The notes: a model not told the origin generated them from the sequence alone. A DNA stretch of 64,000 bases from Tateyamaria pelophila (GCF_019966495.1 NZ_JAIMIA010000009.1:24941-88940); one strand, 5' to 3'; numbered from the stretch's first letter, positions 33,649 through 43,476 are shown. A program made the numbers and translations.

Positions 33649-35061
33649 TCATGCCCGCAACACCGCGCCCGGGTTCATGATCCCCATCGGGTCAAGGGCT
33701 GTCTTGATCGTCCGCATTGTGGCCAGTTTGGCCGGATTGCCGTAGCGTTCCAAATCGTCGACCTTGAGCCGCCCGATCCCGTGTTCCGCACTGACGGATC
33801 CCCCCAATTCGTGGGCAAGATCATGCACGACCCGCTTGATCTCGGTGCGTTCGGTCATGTGATCGGCCCGCGTCTTTCCCGGCATTGGGAAGACATTGTA
33901 GTGCAGGTTTCCGTCGCCCATATGGCCAAAGCAATTGATCCGAAACGCGCCAATCGCCGCGATGCGCTTTCCGCCTTCGGGGATGAACTCCGCCAGCGCG
34001 CCCAACGGCACCGAGATGTCATGCGAACTGATAGACCCGATGCGGCGGTTGGCTTCGGGGATATTTTCGCGGATCGCCCAGAACTGTGCACTTTGGGCCG
34101 CATTTTGCGCGATCAGCCCATCCTCCACCAGACCGGCCTCCACGCCCGACGTGTACAGTGTTTCGAAAGCCGTCGCTGGGTCAAGCCCGTGCGGCAATCC
34201 GAGTTCGATCAACACGCACCACTCCGGTGTTTCGCTCCAGGGGTTGCGCACCTCCGGCATCGTTTCGGCCAGAAAATCGAAGCCTTGGCGATGGATCAGT
34301 TCAAAGGCGCTGATGGATTCGCCGACTTGGTCGCGTGCCATCGCCAACAAGCTAAGCGCGGCCGCCGGAGATGCCACCTGAAACAAGGCTGTCCCGTTTG
34401 CGGCCGGACGCGCATAAAGCTTGAGCGAGGCCGCCGTGATGATACCAAGCGTCCCTTCGGCCCCGATCAGTAAATGGCGCAGGTCATAGCCTGTGTTGTC
34501 TTTGCGCAGGCGGCTGATGCCATTGTAAATTTCTCCGCTGGGCAAAACTGCCTCGATCCCCAGAACCAGATCCCGCATGTTGCCATAGCGCAAAACGCCC
34601 GTGCCCCCTGCATTCGTGGCCAGCAGTCCACCGATCCGGGCCGAGCCTTCGGAGGCAAGCGACAAGGGGAATAAACGGTCGGCCTCTTCGGCGGCCGCCT
34701 GAACATCCGCCAGAATTACCCCTGCTTCGGCAATCATCACGTTCTCTTGGGGATAGATTGCGCGGATCGCCGACATCTTTTCCAACGATACGATCAGGGG
34801 TACGGGCCCATCCGGAGCCACCTGCCCCCCCACCAGACCGGTGCCACCGCCGTAAGGAATGACGGCGATTTGTTCTGCTCCCGCAGCCCGGATCAGGGTG
34901 GCCACTTCGTCCGTCGAACGGGGGGTCGCGACCAATCCCGCCTGCCCGGCATAGCGCCCGCGCGGCTCTTCGAGGTGACGTGCTTCTGCACTGGCAAACC
35001 TGTCCGGCGGCAATGTGGCCCGCAGGCGCGTTTGCACGTCGGATGTCAATGAATTCAGCAT
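33649..35061 (-). CDS. FAD-binding D-2-hydroxyacid dehydrogenase (GlcD/D-lactate dehydrogenase type)
   Basis: This 470-residue flavoprotein is of the FAD_binding_4/FAD-oxidase_C family. The FAD-binding region contains VIPYGGGTGLVGGQV, LASEGSARIGGLLATNAGGTGVLRYGNMRDLVLGIEAVLPSG and the DNTGYDLRHLLIGAEGTLGIITAASLKL motif. The C-terminal substrate cap has NCFGHMGDGNLHYNVF and AEHGIGRLK. Such enzymes oxidise D-lactate, glycolate or 2-hydroxyglutarate; GlcE and GlcF are not adjacent, so a stand-alone D-lactate/2-hydroxyglutarate dehydrogenase is more likely. I chose the ATG at 35061 over a start ten codons upstream. Confidence 0.9.
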   Translation of the reverse strand: MLNSLTSDVQTRLRATLPPDRFASAEARHLEEPRGRYAGQAGLVATPRSTDEVATLIRAAGAEQIAVIPYGGGTGLVGGQVAPDGPVPLIVSLEKMSAIRAIYPQENVMIAEAGVILADVQAAAEEADRLFPLSLASEGSARIGGLLATNAGGTGVLRYGNMRDLVLGIEAVLPSGEIYNGISRLRKDNTGYDLRHLLIGAEGTLGIITAASLKLYARPAANGTALFQVASPAAALSLLAMARDQVGESISAFELIHRQGFDFLAETMPEVRNPWSETPEWCVLIELGLPHGLDPATAFETLYTSGVEAGLVEDGLIAQNAAQSAQFWAIRENIPEANRRIGSISSHDISVPLGALAEFIPEGGKRIAAIGAFRINCFGHMGDGNLHYNVFPMPGKTRADHMTERTEIKRVVHDLAHELGGSVSAEHGIGRLKVDDLERYGNPAKLATMRTIKTALDPMGIMNPGAVLRA

Positions 35062-35126
35062 ACAAGCCCCCAGCGTTCCCGAAGCTTGCATGTGCCAGAA
35101 AACGCATGCACCGGCAACGCGGCGTT

Positions 35127-35957
35127 TTATTCAGGCGTGACGTTCAGCCATTCGGGGCGCAACACCATGATAGTCGGTCTGCCCGGCAACCGATCCAGCG
35201 ACACATCAAGCGCTGGCCCGCCGACGTCCACGATCTGAAACTCATCCTGCATCCCCGTCAGGAACACGTCCAACGTGAAATCGCCAAACCAGTGCATCGG
35301 GATCACGATGGAGGACCGCAATCGCCCGACGATCCGCATCATAGTCGGCAAATCCAACGACGTGCCCCCATCGACGGCGGCCATCACAACGTCCAGCCTG
35401 CCGATCGCGGCATATTGTTCGGCATTGGGTTCGTGATGCAGGTGGCCGAGGTGCCCAATGCACAGCCCCGCCACTTCAAACACAAAGATCGAGTTACCTT
35501 CGGTTTCGATGCCAGACCATTGCGACCGGATATCTGTCGAGACGTTTCGTACCAAAACCTCGCCCAGATCAAGGCGGTGGTCGATGCCTTCGCCGAACGG
35601 TCCCCACCCTTCGAGGACATGCGGAATGGCCGGGTCGGGAAAGGCTGTCCAATGGGTCTCATGGGCGTGGTTCATGGTAACAACGTCCGGGATCATCCGG
35701 GCGTTGCCGGTAAAGCCCGTAAAATCCGTGACCATATTCAATCCACCTGCCGTCCGGATCAGGAAACTGGCATGGGAAATGTAATGGATACGGACCGTTT
35801 CAGGCGCCAGCTCCACGTCATAGCTGGCGCGTTGCACGTATTCGGCGCCCTGGATGTCCTCAGCCAGTGCGATGCAATGGCTGGGGGTGCGGGTCTGGGC
35901 CGCCACTCCAATCGAAGAGACACACACGGCTATGAATGAGATCAGGAACAAGCGCAT
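35127..35957 (-). CDS. Exported MBL-fold metallo-hydrolase with HAHETH metal motif
   Basis: This 276-residue protein has a signal peptide (about 1-20) and a metallo-beta-lactamase fold: IHYISHASFLIRTAGGLNMVTDFTG, then MNHAHETHW in place of the usual HxHxDH, then LCIGHLGHLHHEP and VIPMHWFGDFTLDVFL. The HxHxTH variant lacks the Asp that binds the second metal in the canonical motif. I believe close alphaproteobacterial relatives share this, so it would be a subfamily trait. Its substrate is unknown. It lies 65 bases upstream of the FAD dehydrogenase gene on the same strand. Confidence 0.82.
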   Translation of the reverse strand: MRLFLISFIAVCVSSIGVAAQTRTPSHCIALAEDIQGAEYVQRASYDVELAPETVRIHYISHASFLIRTAGGLNMVTDFTGFTGNARMIPDVVTMNHAHETHWTAFPDPAIPHVLEGWGPFGEGIDHRLDLGEVLVRNVSTDIRSQWSGIETEGNSIFVFEVAGLCIGHLGHLHHEPNAEQYAAIGRLDVVMAAVDGGTSLDLPTMMRIVGRLRSSIVIPMHWFGDFTLDVFLTGMQDEFQIVDVGGPALDVSLDRLPGRPTIMVLRPEWLNVTPE

Positions 35958-36009
35958 GAGATAAATCTAGCGCATCGGCGGCCTTTGGCAAAAGTAACAT
36001 TCAGGTGTT

Positions 36010-36594
36010 TCAGCCCGCAGTCGTCTTGCCGCGTCGATCCATGCGCAGGGCTGCATATAAAACATGCGTTCGCCAGCGCCCGTCAATCTGCAGATAGCTT
36101 TGCGCGACGCCTTCGTATTTGAACCCGCAGCTTTCCAAAAGCCCGCGAGAGGCCGTGTTTTCGGGCAAACAGGCTGCCTCGATGCGGCTGAGATCAACAC
36201 GGGTGAACGCATAATGCACAACGGCCTTGATCGCTTCTTGCATATAGCCCTGGCGCGCATGGTTCTGCCCGGTCCAATAGCCCAGCGTGCCGGCCTGCGC
36301 CGGACCACGCCGCACGTTGTCCAGCGTGATCGCCCCGAGCAGGATATCGTCGGCGCGGCGAAACATGAAAAGCGGCAGCGCCGTGCCGCTCGCCACGGAA
36401 CGCTGCGCCCAGTAGACCCGATTGGTAAAGGCCTTGCGCGTCAGGTGGTCATTGGCCCAGCTTGGCTCCCACGGGGTCAGATGATCGACGCTGGCCGCGC
36501 GCAAGGCGGCCCAGGCCCGGTAATCCGAATGCGTCGGCGTGCGCAACGTCATACGCTCCGTCTCGATCCGCAATTTCCGTTTTGACAGCAGCAT
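36010..36594 (-). CDS. RimJ/RimL-type GNAT acetyltransferase
   Basis: This 194-residue GNAT protein has an N-terminal ERMTLRTPTHSDYRAWAALR, the acetyl-CoA motif GYWTGQNHARQGYMQEAIKAVVHYAF and the end ENTASRGLLESCGFKYEGVAQSYLQIDGRWRTHVLYA, the pattern of ribosomal-protein N-acetyltransferases. The acceptor may be the N-terminus of a ribosomal protein, by family analogy. It overlaps the M16 peptidase stop by one base and is the last gene of the long minus-strand string that begins with coxB. Confidence 0.88.
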   Translation of the reverse strand: MLLSKRKLRIETERMTLRTPTHSDYRAWAALRAASVDHLTPWEPSWANDHLTRKAFTNRVYWAQRSVASGTALPLFMFRRADDILLGAITLDNVRRGPAQAGTLGYWTGQNHARQGYMQEAIKAVVHYAFTRVDLSRIEAACLPENTASRGLLESCGFKYEGVAQSYLQIDGRWRTHVLYAALRMDRRGKTTAG

Positions 36595-37856
36595 CAGGCG
36601 GCGCGCTGCTCCTGCAACTGCGCCAATGTGGGCGCTTTGTCCACGGGCCCATAGAGGGCCAAAGCCATCGGCGCTGTTCCCGCCATATGTTCCGCAAAAC
36701 CGCGCACATCGGCGGCAGTCACCGCGTCAATGCGCGCGACCGTCTCGTCAAGGCCCGGCACCCGGTCCCAGATCTGCACCAGTCGCGCCAGACGCTCTGC
36801 GCGGTTCGATGGACTCTCCAACCCCATCAAAAGGCCAGCCTTCATCTGGACACGCGCACGGCTCACTTCCGCCTCGCTGATATCACCGGCAGCCCGTTTC
36901 ATTTCATCCATCGTGATGTTCGCCAGATCACCGACCTGATCCGCCGATGTGCCGGCGTAAACAGTTGTCATCCCGGTGTCGGCATAGGCACCCGCCTGCG
37001 CAAAAATCGTGTAGCACAGCCCGCGATTTTCGCGGATTTCCTGAAACAGGCGGCTCGACATGCCGCCGCCCAACGCGCTTGCGTAAGTTTGCGCGATGTA
37101 AATGTCGTCATGCCGATATCCCGGCGATTCAAAACCCAGCGCAAAATGCGCCTGTTCCAGCTTTTTGGTCTGACGTATCTCACCACCGGAAAACCTCGCC
37201 GTATCGGCAAGCAGAACGGGCCGCGACGTGAGATGCCCAAACAGGGTTTCCGCCAGCTTTACGATCGCGTCATGGTCAATCGCGCCCGCCGCCGAGAGGA
37301 TCATCTGCTCCGGTCCATAGTGCTGATTGATAAAACGGGACAGATCTTCGCGGCCAAAGGCCGACACCCGCTCGCTCGGCCCGAGAATCGTGCGGCCAAG
37401 CGGTTGTTTGGGATAGGCCTCTTCCTGCAACCAGTCGAATATCACGTCGTCAGGCGTATCCAGCGCCTGACCGATCTCTTGCAGGATGACACCCCGCTCG
37501 ACCTCGATCTCCTTTTGATCCAGTGCCGGGTTCAGCAGGATATCGGCGATCACATCCATCGCCAGCGGCACATCGTTTTCCAGCACCCGCGCGTAGTAGG
37601 CCGTCACTTCGCGACTGGTATAGGCATTGATATAGCCGCCCACGTCCTCAATCGCTTCGGCGATTTGCAGCGCGCTGCGCCGTTCGGTGCCTTTGAAGGC
37701 CATATGTTCCATGAAATGCGCGATCCCGTTCTGCTCGGGTGCCTCGTGGCGCGCGCCGGCACCCACCCAGATCCCGATCGAGGCCGAAGCCAGTCCGGGC
37801 ATATGTTCTGTCACGATGCGAAAGCCGTTTTTCAGGCGATGGGTCTGCGTGGTCAC
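36594..37856 (-). CDS. M16 family zinc peptidase (mitochondrial processing peptidase-like)
   Basis: This 420-residue M16 peptidase has the inverted zinc motif HFMEH (H47, E50, H51) and the distal Glu expected about 75 residues later in EVERGVILQEIGQA. The GARHEAPEQNGIAHFMEHMAFKGTERRS region is very like mitochondrial processing peptidase beta. It is probably cytoplasmic or membrane-associated, as no signal peptide is visible. It overlaps thrC by four bases and the GNAT gene by one. The thrC-M16-GNAT order is common in Rhodobacteraceae, though no shared pathway is known. Confidence 0.93.
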   Translation of the reverse strand: MTTQTHRLKNGFRIVTEHMPGLASASIGIWVGAGARHEAPEQNGIAHFMEHMAFKGTERRSALQIAEAIEDVGGYINAYTSREVTAYYARVLENDVPLAMDVIADILLNPALDQKEIEVERGVILQEIGQALDTPDDVIFDWLQEEAYPKQPLGRTILGPSERVSAFGREDLSRFINQHYGPEQMILSAAGAIDHDAIVKLAETLFGHLTSRPVLLADTARFSGGEIRQTKKLEQAHFALGFESPGYRHDDIYIAQTYASALGGGMSSRLFQEIRENRGLCYTIFAQAGAYADTGMTTVYAGTSADQVGDLANITMDEMKRAAGDISEAEVSRARVQMKAGLLMGLESPSNRAERLARLVQIWDRVPGLDETVARIDAVTAADVRGFAEHMAGTAPMALALYGPVDKAPTLAQLQEQRAA

Positions 37857-39241
37857 TTGCTTCGGTTTTCCTTGATATGGGTCATGAGCGCCGCCAGATC
37901 ATTGGGCACGCGCGTCAGCCGTTCAGAGCGTTCATACAGGTCCGCCATCCGGGGGGGAAGAGGGGGGCGAATGTCTGTGGCGGCCTCGACGGCGTCGGGG
38001 AATTTGGCGGGGTGAGCGGTTGCCAGCGTCACCATCGGCGTGCCTGCGACACGCTGGTCATTTGCGACCTTCACGCCGACGGCGGAATGGGGACAGAGCA
38101 GCTCTGCGCTGTCACGCAATGTCTTCGTGATCTGTGTGCTGGTCTCGGCCTCAGACACCCGACCGGAGCTGTAGGTTTCCTGAAGGGCCTGCATCGCGCC
38201 TTGGCTGACGTCAAAGCCGCCCGATTTCAACTCATCCATCAACTGCGCCACGGCTGCGCCGTCACGGTCGTAGGCATCAAACAAAGCGCGTTCGAAATTC
38301 GAGCTGACCTGAATGTCCATCGACGGGCTGATCGACGGAATAGTGTCGCCCTTGTGATAGCCATGCCCGCTCAGACAGCGGTGCAGAATGTCGTTCTGGT
38401 TGGTGGCCACAACCAGCTTGTCGATCGGAAGGCCCATACGTTTCGCGATGTAGCCTGCGAAAATGTCGCCGAAATTGCCCGTGGGCACCGTAAAGCTGAC
38501 CTTGCGTTCCGGCGCGCCCATCGCGACGGCGGCCGAGAAATAGTACACGACCTGTGCCAGCACCCGTGCCCAGTTTATCGAGTTGACCCCGGCCAGCCCG
38601 ACCCCATCGCGAAACTCGAAATCGTTGAACATGTCCTTGAGGCGCGCCTGACAGTCATCGAAATCTCCGTCTACGGCCAAGGCATGGACGTTGGATTCGA
38701 CGGGTGTGGTCATCTGGCGGCGTTGCACTTCGCTCACCCGGCCATGCGGATAAAGGATGAACACATCAACGTTGTCGAGGCCCCGAAAGGCCTCGATCGC
38801 CGCCGATCCGGTGTCTCCAGAGGTGGCACCCACGATAGTCACGCGGTCGCCGCGACGGGCAAGCGCCGTTTGAAACAGTTGCCCGATCAACTGCATGGCA
38901 AAGTCCTTGAAGGCCAGCGTCGGGCCATGGAACAGTTCCAGCAGGAAATGCCCCTGATCCAGTTGCACCAAAGGTGCGCGCGCCGCGTGGCCAAAACCGG
39001 CATAGGCGCGATCGATACAGTCCCGGAACTCCGCATCCGTGAATGTGTCGCCGACGAAGGGCCGCATCACGGTATAGGCGATCTGTTCATAGCTTTGGCC
39101 CTGCATGGCCGCGATGGCATCGGCATCCAGCACCGGGATCGTTTCGGGCACGTACAGGCCCCCGTCGCGGGCAAGACCGGACAGCATCGCCTCTTCAAAG
39201 CTGAGAGTCGGCGCGGTGCCACGGGTCGAAATATAGCGCAT
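37853..39241 (-). CDS. thrC: Threonine synthase
   Basis: This 462-residue PLP enzyme converts O-phosphohomoserine to threonine. The N-terminus MRYISTRGTAPTLSFEEAML is typical of the longer bacterial/yeast type. The PLP lysine lies in GPTLAFKDFAMQLIGQLF, and the phosphate-binding loop in VGATSGDTGSAAIEAFRG. It uses the aspartate pathway that lysC in this window begins. It starts 3 bases after the SURF1 stop and overlaps the M16 peptidase gene by four bases. Confidence 0.96.
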   Translation of the reverse strand: MRYISTRGTAPTLSFEEAMLSGLARDGGLYVPETIPVLDADAIAAMQGQSYEQIAYTVMRPFVGDTFTDAEFRDCIDRAYAGFGHAARAPLVQLDQGHFLLELFHGPTLAFKDFAMQLIGQLFQTALARRGDRVTIVGATSGDTGSAAIEAFRGLDNVDVFILYPHGRVSEVQRRQMTTPVESNVHALAVDGDFDDCQARLKDMFNDFEFRDGVGLAGVNSINWARVLAQVVYYFSAAVAMGAPERKVSFTVPTGNFGDIFAGYIAKRMGLPIDKLVVATNQNDILHRCLSGHGYHKGDTIPSISPSMDIQVSSNFERALFDAYDRDGAAVAQLMDELKSGGFDVSQGAMQALQETYSSGRVSEAETSTQITKTLRDSAELLCPHSAVGVKVANDQRVAGTPMVTLATAHPAKFPDAVEAATDIRPPLPPRMADLYERSERLTRVPNDLAALMTHIKENRSK

Positions 39242-39244
39242 GGG

Positions 39245-39928
39245 TCAGTCTTTCCGTGCGGAGTTACGGTTGGGCCGAAGGACAAAAACGGCGGTCATCA
39301 CCACCCAGATCGCGGCCAGCGAAAACCAGGTGATGGCGTATTGCAGGTGATCGTTCGGAATGCCAGCGCTGTCTACCGGCCAGGGCGTCACACCGAGGTC
39401 GATTTCCGGCGCATCGCGCAACACCACCAACACCGGATCGGTGCCGAGCGCTTCGGCCATGGCTGGCACGTCGCGGGCAAACCAGATGTTGGAGGCGGCG
39501 TCCGGACCCGGGGTAAATCCATCCGCTTCTATCGGGGTGTCCAGATTGCCGAGGAGCGTAAGGCGCACCCGTGGTGCGCCCTCGACGTCGGCGGACTGGG
39601 GTTGCCAACCGGTATCCACCAGAACCGCGCCCTGCCCCTCTACGGTGAACGGCCGGATGATCCGGTACACCGGACCGATGGATTTGCGGGAAGCCAACAT
39701 GCGGATGTGCTCCTCGCCAAACTGCCCTGTCAGTTCCACAGGCGCATAGCGGCGAAATTCGGGCGCAAGGGCCTCCGCCAGAAGCACAGGCGGCGCAGCA
39801 ATCTCGGCATCGATGCGGGCCAGAAGTTCCTGCTTCCACGCCAACCGCTGAACCTGCCAGATACCGAGGCCGACAAGAATGGACGCCCCACCCAGACCAA
39901 AGACCAACAAGAATGCCAAGCGTCGCAT
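39245..39928 (-). CDS. SURF1 family cytochrome oxidase biogenesis protein
   Basis: This 227-residue protein has an N-terminal transmembrane helix (about 3-22) and a C-terminal helix (about 197-217, YAITWFSLAAIWVVMTAVFVL) with a periplasmic domain between. The motifs FRRYAPVELTGQF, GPVYRIIRPF and VLVDTGWQP mark SURF1, which helps insert heme a into oxidase subunit I. The gene follows coxC in the cytochrome oxidase operon, the usual position in Rhodobacteraceae. The open frame upstream to 40036 crosses the coxC end and is not used. Confidence 0.92.
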   Translation of the reverse strand: MRRLAFLLVFGLGGASILVGLGIWQVQRLAWKQELLARIDAEIAAPPVLLAEALAPEFRRYAPVELTGQFGEEHIRMLASRKSIGPVYRIIRPFTVEGQGAVLVDTGWQPQSADVEGAPRVRLTLLGNLDTPIEADGFTPGPDAASNIWFARDVPAMAEALGTDPVLVVLRDAPEIDLGVTPWPVDSAGIPNDHLQYAITWFSLAAIWVVMTAVFVLRPNRNSARKD

Positions 39929-40017
39929 CGAAACGTCCGAACTCCAAAGGAAAAGCGCGCCCGGAACCCGCGCGCGCCTTGTGTTTATGGCTTGTGCCGT
40001 GAAATGCAAGCGCCAGC

Positions 40018-40857
40018 TTAGCCTGGAATGCCCCACACGTAGACCGCGAAGAACAGGAAGAGCCAGACCACATCCACGAAGTGCCAGTACCAGGCCGCCG
40101 CCTCAAATCCGACGTGCTTTTCAGGAGTGAAGTGCCCCTTCATCGCGCGGATCATGCAGACGCTCAGAAAGACCGTCCCGATGATCACGTGCAAGCCGTG
40201 GAACCCTGTCGCCATGAAGAAGTTCGAATAGAACTTGTCCGCACCGAATTCCCAGCCCTCATGCAGCAGGTGACCATATTCATAGGCCTGCAGACCCGTG
40301 AACGCGATGCCCAGAACAATACCGATGGCCAGACCTGTAATCAGGTCCTTGCGGTTGTTTTCGTGCACCAGAGCATGGTGCGCCCATGTGATGGCACAAC
40401 CGGACAGCAAAAGCACCAGCGTGTTGATCAGCGGCAGGTGGAACGCGTCGACCGGGTAGATATCCGGCGGGACATAGGTGCTGCCGACATATTCGTTCAT
40501 CGGATAGAGCGCGTGCTTGAAGAAAGACCAGAACCACGCCGCAAAGAACATCACCTCGGACATGATGAACAGGATAAAGCCATAGCGCAGGCCAATCCGA
40601 ACAACGGGCGTATGATCGCCGACCTGGCTTTCCGTCACCACGTCAGCCCACCAGCCGAACATGACGTAAAGCACGGCAACAAAGCCCATAAGGAACATCC
40701 ACGGGCCGGTCAGTTCGATGGATTTGAAGAGGATGGTCACCCCACCCGACATCCAGACCACTGCGCCAAACAGCATGAAGAAGGCCGCCACAGCGCCCAG
40801 GAGCGGCCACGTCGATGGCGCCAGAATGTGATAATCGTGATTTTTTGCGTGGGCCAT
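40018..40857 (-). CDS. coxC: Cytochrome c oxidase subunit III
   Basis: This 279-residue subunit III of aa3-type oxidase has seven transmembrane helices. The N-terminal [53 protein letters not shown] and the C-terminal [14 protein letters not shown] plus [17 protein letters not shown] are strongly conserved. It lies 10 bases after the ctaG stop and upstream of SURF1. Subunit I (ctaD/coxA) is not in the window, as is often the case in this group. Confidence 0.97.
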   Translation of the reverse strand: MAHAKNHDYHILAPSTWPLLGAVAAFFMLFGAVVWMSGGVTILFKSIELTGPWMFLMGFVAVLYVMFGWWADVVTESQVGDHTPVVRIGLRYGFILFIMSEVMFFAAWFWSFFKHALYPMNEYVGSTYVPPDIYPVDAFHLPLINTLVLLLSGCAITWAHHALVHENNRKDLITGLAIGIVLGIAFTGLQAYEYGHLLHEGWEFGADKFYSNFFMATGFHGLHVIIGTVFLSVCMIRAMKGHFTPEKHVGFEAAAWYWHFVDVVWLFLFFAVYVWGIPG

Positions 40858-40867
40858 GGGCCGTCCC

Positions 40868-41443
40868 TCAGTTCAGGTTGGTGTCTGTCTGCTGTTCGAT
40901 GGCCGCAAAGCCTTCGGGCAGATCTATTTCGTAAAACGTATAGCTCAGTGTGATTGAATGCACGTATTTTGCGTCGCGATCCGTCACAATTTCCGGGTCT
41001 ACATAAAATGTAACGGGCATCTGGACGCGCTCTCCGGGCGCCAGAACCTGTTCTTCAAAGCAGAAGCAGTCGATCTTCGAGAAGAATCCGCCCGCCTCGT
41101 AAGGGGCGACGTTATAGCTCGCCGATCCGGCCACGGGCTTGTCCGTGGGGTTATAGGCTTCGTAAAAGGCAAGACCCGTTTCACCGATCCGCAATTCCAT
41201 TTCACGCGCCATGGGCTTGAATTCCCACGGCATGTTGCGCTCCAGAGATGCGTCAAAGCGGATCTTGATCGTCTGATCCAGGATTTCGTCGGAGGCCACT
41301 TCGCTGACCCCTGTCGTGCCACCAAAGCCGGTCACCCGGCAGAACCAGTCGTAAAACGGGACAGAGGCCCACGCCAATCCTCCCATGAACACCACAAGGC
41401 CGACAGTCTGAAACACAGTTTTCTGAGGTCCGGAAAGCGCCAT
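40868..41443 (-). CDS. ctaG: Cytochrome c oxidase assembly protein CtaG/Cox11
   Basis: This 191-residue copper chaperone delivers copper to the CuB site of subunit I. An N-terminal transmembrane helix (about 12-30) anchors a periplasmic beta domain containing the copper ligand motif in [13 protein letters not shown] (the paired Cys), and [15 protein letters not shown] near the helix. It overlaps the small upstream gene by one base and precedes coxC, as expected in the operon. Confidence 0.95.
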   Translation of the reverse strand: MALSGPQKTVFQTVGLVVFMGGLAWASVPFYDWFCRVTGFGGTTGVSEVASDEILDQTIKIRFDASLERNMPWEFKPMAREMELRIGETGLAFYEAYNPTDKPVAGSASYNVAPYEAGGFFSKIDCFCFEEQVLAPGERVQMPVTFYVDPEIVTDRDAKYVHSITLSYTFYEIDLPEGFAAIEQQTDTNLN

Positions 41444-41604
41444 TACTGCTGCTCCTCGATCCGGGGCATTTCAAAATCACCGCTGGTGATTTTCACAAAG
41501 GTCAGAGCCAGAACGAGCACGACAAAGGCACCCAACATCAGACCAACCCCAACATTGCGCCCCTTGCGACGTTGGTGCAGTTCATGTTCAGCGCGGATGC
41601 TCAT
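41443..41604 (-). CDS. Small single-helix protein of the cytochrome oxidase operon
   Basis: This 53-residue protein has a charged N-terminus (MSIRAEHELHQRRKGRN), one transmembrane helix (about 18-40, VGVGLMLGAFVVLVLALTFVKI) and an acidic tail. It overlaps ctaB by four bases and ctaG by one. A similar small frame lies between ctaB and ctaG in related bacteria, where it is sometimes named CoxF; I infer the same here. Its role in oxidase assembly is not established, but its fixed position implies translation with the operon. Confidence 0.8.
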   Translation of the reverse strand: MSIRAEHELHQRRKGRNVGVGLMLGAFVVLVLALTFVKITSGDFEMPRIEEQQ

Positions 41605-42539
41605 GACCAGATACCCCATGTTGCAGGCAGAAATGCCTCGACCAGAATGGCCCCGAAATGCAAGAAGAGATACCACAAGGACAGCTTGAAGAAGCTTTTC
41701 TCGACCTTGTAACCGTCGACTTCCGATTGCGCCTCGTCGCGGCGCCAGATGTCATAGGCTCCTTTGAGGAACATCGCGTTCAGGACCAGCGCCGTAGCAA
41801 GATAAACAGGACCACCGATCGCCGTGAACGCCGTACCAACGGCTAACGCCACCAAGAGAACGGTATAGACAAGGATATGCGTGCGCGTCGATTTGCGCCC
41901 ATGGGTCACCGTCAACATCGGCACGCCTGCATTGTGGTAATCCGCTTTCATGAACAAGGCGAGGGCCCAGAAATGCGGCGGCGTCCACATGAATATCAGC
42001 GCAAACATGAGCCATGGTTCGATGGCCATGGACCCGGTCGCAATCACCCAGCCGATCACCGGGGGGAACGCCCCGGCAGCGCCACCGATGACGATGTTTT
42101 GCGGGGTCGAGCGTTTGAGCCACATGGAATAGATGACGATGTAGAAAAATATCGTAAACGCCAGCAGGCCGGCCGCCAGAAAATTGGCGCTCAGCGCCAG
42201 CATCATGACCGACATGCCAGACAGCGCAAACCCCAGGATCTTTGCCTCTTCCGAGGTGACTTTGCCCGCCGGGATCGGTCGTTTGGCCGTCCGCTTCATC
42301 ACCTGGTCAATATCCGCGTCCCACCACATGTTCAGCGCGCCCGAGGCCCCTGCCCCGATCGCAACAAACAGGATGGACGCAAACGCGATCACGGGATGCA
42401 CGTTCACAGGTGCGGCCAACAGGCCAACCAGAGCCGTAAAGACAACCAGTTGCATCACGCGCGGCTTCATCAGCGCGAAGTAGTCGCCAAGGCTCGCTTC
42501 GTCTGTCTGCACCGGGTTTTGAAAACTGACGTCTGTCAT
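41601..42539 (-). CDS. ctaB: Protoheme IX farnesyltransferase (heme O synthase)
   Basis: This 312-residue membrane prenyltransferase attaches a farnesyl group to heme b to give heme O, the precursor of heme a. The first allylic-diphosphate motif is NMWWDADIDQVMKRTAKRPIPAG and the second region shows KADYHNAGVPMLTVTHG. About nine helices are predicted. The gene follows coxB by 55 bases and overlaps the small downstream gene. The length is normal. Confidence 0.96.
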   Translation of the reverse strand: MTDVSFQNPVQTDEASLGDYFALMKPRVMQLVVFTALVGLLAAPVNVHPVIAFASILFVAIGAGASGALNMWWDADIDQVMKRTAKRPIPAGKVTSEEAKILGFALSGMSVMMLALSANFLAAGLLAFTIFFYIVIYSMWLKRSTPQNIVIGGAAGAFPPVIGWVIATGSMAIEPWLMFALIFMWTPPHFWALALFMKADYHNAGVPMLTVTHGRKSTRTHILVYTVLLVALAVGTAFTAIGGPVYLATALVLNAMFLKGAYDIWRRDEAQSEVDGYKVEKSFFKLSLWYLFLHFGAILVEAFLPATWGIWS

Positions 42540-42594
42540 TACAATCCTGTGGGTTGGAACGAAATGCAGGGCGGGGTTTCCCCCGCCTTACAGT

Positions 42595-43476
42595 TTAATT
42601 GGATGCGATTTGCACCGTGCGTGGAATGCCTGCGAATTCTTCACGCGCTTCGGCCAGCCATTCGGCATAGGCCTCTTCGCTGACCACCTTGACAGTAATC
42701 GGCATGTAGGCGTGCGCAATCCCGCAAAGTTCGGAACACTGACCGAAATAGATACCTTCCTTTTCAGCCTCGAACCACAGCTCGGCAAGACGACCGGGCA
42801 CGGCGTCCTGCTTCACACCAAAGGCCGGTATCGTCCAGGCATGGATCACGTCCGCGCCCGTTACCTGAACAACAATTGTCTTGTTGACCGGGATCACCAT
42901 CGCATTGTCCGTGGCGAGCAGGAATTCGTCACGGCTGTAGCCTGCTTCGACCAAGGCGGATTCGGTCTCTGGTGTGAGAGAATTGTCGCCGCCCGTGGCC
43001 GGAGCACCGATCATGTAGGCGTCAAAGGCAAACCCTTCGTCGACATACTCATAGCCCCAGAACCACTGATAGCCGGTTGCCTTGATGGTGATATCCGCTT
43101 CCGGAATCTCCTGCTGGTGGAACAACGTGGGCAGCGAGAACGCCCCGATGAACACCAAAATCACGATCGGAACAACAGTCCACGCAATTTCAATCGGTGT
43201 ATGGTGGGTAAAGCTCGCCGCAACGGGGTTCCGTTTGCGATTGTATCGGATGACCACCCAAGCCAGCAGGCCGGTCACGAAAAGAGTGATGATCGTGATG
43301 ATCACCAGAATCATGCCGTCCAACCACTGAAGACGGCGCGCCACCTCTGTCGCAGCGGGTTGAAAACCCATCGCGCCGTCAATGGGCTTGCCAATAATTT
43401 CAAGGCCTTCCTGTGCCAAAGCGGGTGCTGCGGCAATTGCGCTGAATGCGCCCGAGATCGATAGAAGCTTTTTCAT
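42595..43476 (-). CDS. coxB: Cytochrome c oxidase subunit II
   Basis: This 293-residue subunit II has a signal peptide (about 1-22), two transmembrane helices (about 50-75 and 95-115), and a periplasmic cupredoxin domain. The CuA site is intact: His in [19 protein letters not shown], and [17 protein letters not shown] with both Cys, His and Met. The aromatic cluster [10 protein letters not shown] for electron entry from cytochrome c is present. It is the first gene of the operon; the ATG at 43476 has an AGGAC site. The 195-base spacer upstream is shared with the divergent tldD. Confidence 0.97.
   Translation of the reverse strand: MKKLLSISGAFSAIAAAPALAQEGLEIIGKPIDGAMGFQPAATEVARRLQWLDGMILVIITIITLFVTGLLAWVVIRYNRKRNPVAASFTHHTPIEIAWTVVPIVILVFIGAFSLPTLFHQQEIPEADITIKATGYQWFWGYEYVDEGFAFDAYMIGAPATGGDNSLTPETESALVEAGYSRDEFLLATDNAMVIPVNKTIVVQVTGADVIHAWTIPAFGVKQDAVPGRLAELWFEAEKEGIYFGQCSELCGIAHAYMPITVKVVSEEAYAEWLAEAREEFAGIPRTVQIASN

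Noticed and set aside
37739..40021. Plus-strand open frame of 760 codons opposite M16 peptidase, thrC and SURF1
   Set aside because: It spans three real genes on the other strand, has low-complexity basic composition and no motif.
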